From CAZEDU01 sp964511185 (lineage in GTDB: Bacteria; Myxococcota; Myxococcia; Myxococcales; Myxococcaceae): a stretch of 15,935 bases of DNA. The notes under the pieces are model-generated. The model was not told the DNA's origin. It made no database searches and saw only the letters and a list, made by a program, of their open reading frames with translations. A program made the position numbers and the translations under genes. Shown piece by piece: positions 12,336 through 15,935 of the stretch. The DNA is taken from assembly GCA_964511185.1 (NCBI GenBank), contig CAZEDU010000118.1:1-15935 (forward strand), written 5' to 3'. Within the stretch, counting starts at the first letter, position 1, and the number at the start of each line of letters is the position of its first letter.

Positions 12336-13908
12336 CCCGAGGCAGGTTTGCACACCGAATCTTTGCCCCCAGGTTGCCCCGAACTCGCGCGCAACAGACC
12401 CAAACGACGTTACGGCACGGGACGCGGCGGGATGGACGAAGTGAGTAATTTCGAGGGGTAACGGCGCAAGCCCCGGTTCTGCTTAGGGTTTCGTTACCGT
12501 CTCGGGTGACTTCGATTCCCGCCGCCTCCAAGTATGTTTCTTCAGTAGTTCTCATCAGTTTGCTGTCTTGCCGACAAAAAACCGACAAATAATCGGCGCC
12601 GGCATCCGACGAACCCGGAGTTCCCCGGGGGTTAGCGGGTGTCGGCGTTTTCGTTTGAGCGGCGGGCAGGCGGATTTTCAGGATGCATTCTGAGAGTCGC
12701 TTCCACGCCGGCGCGTCGTAGCGCTCCTGCATGTTCGAGAGGTCCGGCGCGTGGGTGATGCAGCGTCGGTCGTGTTCCGAAACGCCCTCGTCGGCCATGG
12801 CAGAAGAGCCCGCGCGACGCAGGCCATGCTGAGGTCGTCGTGGCTGCTCCGGCGTAACCATGCCCAACTGTCCGAGCCACCTCTGAAGTTCTTTCCAGAT
12901 TACCTTCGACGTCACCGGGCTCCCGTGCTCTTTCCGGCTCCCCGGCTTTTGCACGTAGGGGAACATCAAGTCGTCCGCCTTGGGCACTCGCCCGAACGCT
13001 CGGAAAAATCCGTCGGCCTTCCATTCCTCGAGGAGTGCCGCCAAAGCAGGGTGAACCGGCACCCATCGCGGTGTGTCGGTCTTCTGCCCGAGAACGAAGA
13101 GCTCGCCGAGGGTTCGCTTGCCGACCTCCGCATCGAGATTCTCGAGCGACGGGTCCCAATCTGAAAAGCGGAGTGTCCCCGCTTCCATCGCTCTGGTCAT
13201 TGCGAGGGCTTCGACACCGAAGAGGCACCGCCAGTAGAGGGGAATCCCTGGGTGCGAAATGAGCAACGCGACCTCGTCGACCGTGTAGCTGCCCGTTGTT
13301 CGCCGTCGCGGGTCTCGTTTCACCGTCGACTTCCGGTACCGATGGCTCACTTGCTCGCAAGGGTTATCGTGGCCCGGGATGATCTCGAGCACCCCCGCGT
13401 AGCGGAACGCCAGGCTCAGCGTGCGGTGGGTTTCGTCGATCGTCTTCTGCGAGAGTCGTTTGCCCGCCGCAAACGTTCGGCCGGTTATTTTCGAATACGC
13501 CTCGATGAGGTGACGTGGGCGCACCGCGGTGACCTTCATTGCGCCAATTTCCGGCAGGACATAGTCCAGCAGACGCTGTCGCTCGTTTTTCCAAGTACTG
13601 ACGCCAAGTCGCTCGCGCTCGATGCAGAACTTGTGCACCAATTGGCTCATCGTGATGGTGTCACCCACCGCTTCGAACTCTTCGCGTGATGCATTGATTG
13701 CGTTCTGAGCGCGCCGTCGCATCTCATCGGCGCGTCGTCGATTGCGCTCGCGCTCAGCATCAGTAGTGCCAGCCGGAATTCCCGATGTCTGCTTCATCCA
13801 TTCCTTCGTGCCGTCTGGTTTCTCAAGACTGAGATTGAACGAGTACCATCCGTCGTCGACGAACGTGGTTCCGTGCTCTTTCCGTGGACGCCCGCGCTTA
13901 CCGGCCAT
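12292..13908 (-). CDS. int: Tyrosine recombinase (phage-type integrase)
   Basis: A 538-residue site-specific recombinase. A basic N-terminal arm-binding region (1-80) leads to a SAM-like core-binding domain (about 87-175) and the catalytic domain (about 205-415). All catalytic residues are visible: R239 in AMTRAMEAG, K276 in GQKTD, H361 and R364 in QHGLRR, H386 in THAPDL and Y397 in QERYDAP. The ATG at 13908 has GGAG eight bases upstream and overlaps the xis stop. The last 120 or so residues are not integrase-like. They cross a 20-bp tmRNA/tRNA-like 3' end at residues 460-466 (LEAAGIE), so the C-terminus would change on integration, as known for Myxococcus phage Mx8. The final 44 bases overlap the NYN gene, so the tail is probably non-essential. 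Confidence 0.9.
   Translation of the reverse strand: MAGKRGRPRKEHGTTFVDDGWYSFNLSLEKPDGTKEWMKQTSGIPAGTTDAERERNRRRADEMRRRAQNAINASREEFEAVGDTITMSQLVHKFCIERERLGVSTWKNERQRLLDYVLPEIGAMKVTAVRPRHLIEAYSKITGRTFAAGKRLSQKTIDETHRTLSLAFRYAGVLEIIPGHDNPCEQVSHRYRKSTVKRDPRRRTTGSYTVDEVALLISHPGIPLYWRCLFGVEALAMTRAMEAGTLRFSDWDPSLENLDAEVGKRTLGELFVLGQKTDTPRWVPVHPALAALLEEWKADGFFRAFGRVPKADDLMFPYVQKPGSRKEHGSPVTSKVIWKELQRWLGQLGMVTPEQPRRPQHGLRRAGSSAMADEGVSEHDRRCITHAPDLSNMQERYDAPAWKRLSECILKIRLPAAQTKTPTPANPRGTPGSSDAGADYLSVFCRQDSKLMRTTEETYLEAAGIEVTRDGNETLSRTGACAVTPRNYSLRPSRRVPCRNVVWVCCARVRGNLGAKIRCANLPRATWMPLPLPRVWHP
12511..12530 (+). other. att: Putative attachment core: tmRNA/tRNA 3' end
   Basis: TTCGATTCCCGCCGCCTCCA reads as the T-loop, 3' T-stem, 3' acceptor strand and discriminator base of a tmRNA or tRNA gene on the + strand. 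The bases just left (GGTGAC) cannot pair as the T-stem, and no tmRNA body precedes it, so it is a fragment. It lies inside the 3' part of the integrase gene, where attachment cores of such integrases are often found. The second copy is not in the window. Confidence 0.7.
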
Positions 13909-14083
13909 TGCCAAGTCTCCTTGTCACCGCAGCGAGCGCTCGTCGCACGCCGCTGTTGGTATCAACGGCATCGTCGGGTGGTGTCTTCAGTTCATTGAAG
14001 CCCTTCAGGAAGTAGTCGAGGTCTTGCCGTCGAACTCGAAACTCGCGTCCACCGCCCCAACGGACCGCTTGATTGCGCCGGCC
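13898..14083 (-). pseudogene. xis: Excisionase/HTH gene truncated by IS21 element
   Basis: The frame from about 14083 down to the TAA at 13900-13898 reads RRNQAVRWGGGREFRVRRQD, then LDYFLKGFNELKTPPDDAVD. It matches the C-terminal half of small MerR-like excisionase/HTH proteins, whose wing is typically A-V-R-W-G...F-R-V-x-x-x-D-L-x-x-F-L. The N-terminal helix-turn-helix is missing: the frame runs into the terminal repeats of an IS21-family element at 14084. The stop overlaps the integrase start by 11 bases, as in coupled xis-int operons. Without its HTH the product is likely inactive. Confidence 0.65.
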
Positions 14084-14123
14084 TGAAAGTGATCCACCCG
14101 CCGCTCTGAAACTGATCCACCCC
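14084..14123 (+). repeat. IS21 left-end multiple terminal repeats
   Basis: TGAAAGTGATCCACCC (14084-14099) and TGAAACTGATCCACCC (14107-14122) differ at one base and start 23 bp apart. IS21-family ends carry such repeated transposase-binding sites. The exact outer end could be a few bases further left. Confidence 0.7.
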
Positions 14124-14181
14124 GCACACAGGGAAACTTGCCGGGCGCGGCCCGGTCCGGTTTCCCGGAGGGATGCTGCGG

Positions 14182-15645
14182 ATGGACATAGTCATGGTGG
14201 TTCGGCACCAGGTGCTGGTGCAGAAGTTGTCGATGCGCTCAGTGGCTCAGGCGCTCGGAATCTCGCGCAACACCGTTCGGCGTTACGTCGATGGCGCGCC
14301 GGTAGGCGTTCGCAAGGCGTCGTCGCGGAGGCGGCCGGCGCTGGAGAGGGCCGAAGCGCGGATGGAGGCCTTGCTCGGGGATTCTCCGAGGTGGACAGCC
14401 GGGAAGCAGCGGCTGACCGCGACGCAGCTTCACCGGTTGCTCCGTGCTGAGGGCATCTGCGTGGGCGTGACGACGGTGAAGGGCTACGTCCGGGAGTGGA
14501 AGCGAAAGCGCGCCGAAGTCTTCGTGCCGCTGGAGTACCGGCCCGGCGACCTCGCGCTCGTCGACTTCTTCGAGGTCTACGTCGACATTATTGGCAAGCG
14601 CTGCAAGGCGTTCATGTTCGTCATGCGCCTCATGGCGTCGGGCCGCGACTTCGCATGGCTGTTTCCGCGTCAGGACCAGACCTGCTTCCTCGAGGGCCAC
14701 GTCCGCGCCTTCGCGCACTTCGGCGGCACACCTCACCGCCTCGGCTACGACAATCTGAAAGCGGCGGTGAAGCGGCTCGCGGGCGCGGAGCGAGAGCTCA
14801 CCGCGCGCTTCGCCGCACTCAGCAACCACTACCTCTTCGAGGCGTCGTTCGCGCGGCCATACACCGGCCACGACAAAGGCGGCGTCGAGGCGCGAGGGAA
14901 AGGCATTCGCCTGCGACAGCTCGTGCCGATTCCGCAGGGTGCGGGCTTCGGGGACATCAGCGCGGCGCTGCTTGCGCGGCTGGACGCAGAAGCGCGCGAC
15001 ACGCGCGACCGAGAGGGACGCTCGGTGATGGACCGCTTCGCCGAGGAGCAGACGCTATTGCTACCGCTTCCGCCGACGGCGTTCAACGCCGCAGCGACAA
15101 AGCACGTGAGCGTCAGCCGGCGCAGCGTCGCGCAGGTCGACGGCGCCTACTACTCGGTGCCGTGCGAGTGGGCGCAGCTGCAACTCGTCGCCGAAGCCGG
15201 CGTGGACGACGTCGTCCTCCGCGGCCCGGCGGGGCAGACCGTTCGCCATCCGCGAAAGCCATTCGGCGGACGGTCCATTGACTACCGCCACTACCTCCCG
15301 GAGCTGGCGCGAAAGCCCCAGGCGCTGCGACAGGTCGCCGACTCGCTCGTGACGTCACTGGGCCCCGTCTACGTGCGCGCCTGGCAGAAGCTCGTCGACG
15401 ACATCGGGCCGAAACAGGCAGCTCGGGCGTTCGCGCAGGTCCTCAAGGCGACCGTCGAGCAGGGCGAAGTCGTCGTCGCCGCGACGCTCGAGCTCGCGCT
15501 CGGCAGCGGCGAGCCGTTGCAGCTCGCGCTGCGACCGAAGGTCGCGACCAAGCCCCTCGTGGAGCTGCCGCAGGCGCTGCGCGACATCGATGTGGCGACC
15601 GCGTCGGCTGCAGACTTCGATGCGCTGCTGCGAGGTGCCGCATGA
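14182..15645 (+). CDS. istA: IS21-family transposase IstA
   Basis: A DDE transposase of 487 residues from the ATG at 14182. An N-terminal helix-turn-helix (SMRSVAQALGISRNTVRRYV) and a second DNA-binding region precede the rve-type catalytic core. That core shows D in LALVDFFEVYV, D in RLGYDNLKAAV and E in KGGVEARGKGIR. A C-terminal Mu-transposase-like beta domain follows (VDGAYYSVPCEW). The ATG at 14182 was preferred because GGAGGG lies nine bases upstream; the in-frame ATG at 14173 is only one base from it. The length is normal for IstA and no break is seen, so the gene appears intact. Its stop overlaps the istB ATG by four bases, which balances synthesis of the two proteins. Confidence 0.93.
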   Translation: MDIVMVVRHQVLVQKLSMRSVAQALGISRNTVRRYVDGAPVGVRKASSRRRPALERAEARMEALLGDSPRWTAGKQRLTATQLHRLLRAEGICVGVTTVKGYVREWKRKRAEVFVPLEYRPGDLALVDFFEVYVDIIGKRCKAFMFVMRLMASGRDFAWLFPRQDQTCFLEGHVRAFAHFGGTPHRLGYDNLKAAVKRLAGAERELTARFAALSNHYLFEASFARPYTGHDKGGVEARGKGIRLRQLVPIPQGAGFGDISAALLARLDAEARDTRDREGRSVMDRFAEEQTLLLPLPPTAFNAAATKHVSVSRRSVAQVDGAYYSVPCEWAQLQLVAEAGVDDVVLRGPAGQTVRHPRKPFGGRSIDYRHYLPELARKPQALRQVADSLVTSLGPVYVRAWQKLVDDIGPKQAARAFAQVLKATVEQGEVVVAATLELALGSGEPLQLALRPKVATKPLVELPQALRDIDVATASAADFDALLRGAA

Positions 15646-15935
15646 GCCGCGAGGACGTCGTGCGCGACATGCTTCGTGCCAAAGCACGTGCGCTGAAGAT
15701 GCCGTCGGTCATCAGGACGATGGATGCGATGGGACGACAGGCGCGAGAGGAGAAGTGGAGCTTCGAGGACTACCTGCACGAAGTCCTGAGTGCCGAAGTG
15801 GCTTCGCGCACCGAGTCGGCCATTCGGCAACGGCTCCGCGACGCACGTTTCCCCGAGGAGAAGACGCTCGGCGCCTTCGATGAACCCGGCCGACAAGGCG
15901 ACCATTCTCGCCGCCGGTATTTCCGAGGCGATGAA
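15642..15935 (+). CDS. istB: IS21-family helper ATPase IstB (partial)
   Basis: The first 98 codons of the AAA+ helper that loads IstA onto target DNA. The N-terminal region MSREDVVRDMLRAKARALKM, then WSFEDYLHEVLSAEVASRTE and RQRLRDARFPEEKTLGAFD match IstB. The Walker A and B motifs would lie beyond the window. The ATG at 15642 sits in an ATGA overlap with istA. After FD (near 15880) the translation EPGRQGDHSRRRYFRGDE no longer looks like IstB, so a frameshift or sequence change near the window end is possible. Confidence 0.82.
   Translation, partial: MSREDVVRDMLRAKARALKMPSVIRTMDAMGRQAREEKWSFEDYLHEVLSAEVASRTESAIRQRLRDARFPEEKTLGAFDEPGRQGDHSRRRYFRGDE

Larger units (their letters stand above)
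14084..15935 (+). mobile_element. IS21-family insertion sequence (runs off the window)
   Basis: The left end carries two terminal-type repeats, then the istA and istB genes with the family's ATGA overlap. IS21 elements are usually 2-2.5 kb with istB of about 250 residues, so roughly the last quarter lies beyond the window, with the right end and any target duplication. The left end, placed at the first repeat (14084), cuts the excisionase frame. Confidence 0.85.

Noticed and set aside
12501..12530. Intact tRNA or tmRNA gene
   Set aside because: Only the 3' strand from the T-loop onward is present; the left T-stem does not pair and no body precedes it.

Overview
The window looks like a scaffold from a GC-rich Myxococcota-type (delta-proteobacterial) genome. 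The pointers are GC-rich codon use, several peptidoglycan-binding-domain enzymes, a discoidin-lectin/polysaccharide-lyase protein, a secreted protease with a Sel1-like tail, and an integrase whose attachment site lies inside its own reading frame, as known for Myxococcus phage Mx8. No rRNA, intact tRNA or CRISPR array was seen, so this assignment is inference. A run of 10 N (5500-5509) marks a scaffold join.

Region 1 (1-2412, +) is the distal half of an Mrp-type Na+/H+ antiporter operon: mrpD (5' end missing and apparently frameshifted), mrpE, mrpF and mrpG. Each junction is a 4-bp stop/start overlap, as expected for translational coupling of one membrane complex.

Region 2 (2381-6441) is a cell-wall and polysaccharide set. 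It holds a PG-binding + 3D-domain protein (-), a 99-aa unknown (+), a PG-binding + VanY-type D,D-carboxypeptidase (+), an F5/8 type C + polysaccharide lyase 14-like protein (-, broken by the N gap) and a third putative wall enzyme of NlpC/P60-CHAP type (-). The three wall enzymes show no signal peptide. The carboxypeptidase and lyase genes converge on one perfect palindrome that holds both stop codons.

Region 3 (6537-9782) is accessory DNA. An 11-bp inverted repeat and 13-bp tandem repeats precede two unknown ORFs, a HEPN-domain protein, a serine resolvase with a small partner ORF, and a zinc-finger/ribbon-helix-helix regulator.

Region 4 (9949-12335) is less GC-rich. It carries a small secreted Cys-rich protein, a secreted trypsin-like protease with a C-terminal Sel1-like region, and a NYN/PIN-like nuclease.

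Region 5 (12292-15935) is the integration module: a tyrosine integrase (-) with all catalytic residues and an upstream excisionase. The excisionase is cut by an IS21-family element (istA, and istB running off the end). The integrase frame crosses a 20-bp sequence matching the 3' end of a tmRNA/tRNA gene from T-loop to discriminator base, so this is very likely the attachment core. The DNA left of the core is not tmRNA, which suggests an attP-like or tandem-island junction. Loss of xis would be expected to impair excision.
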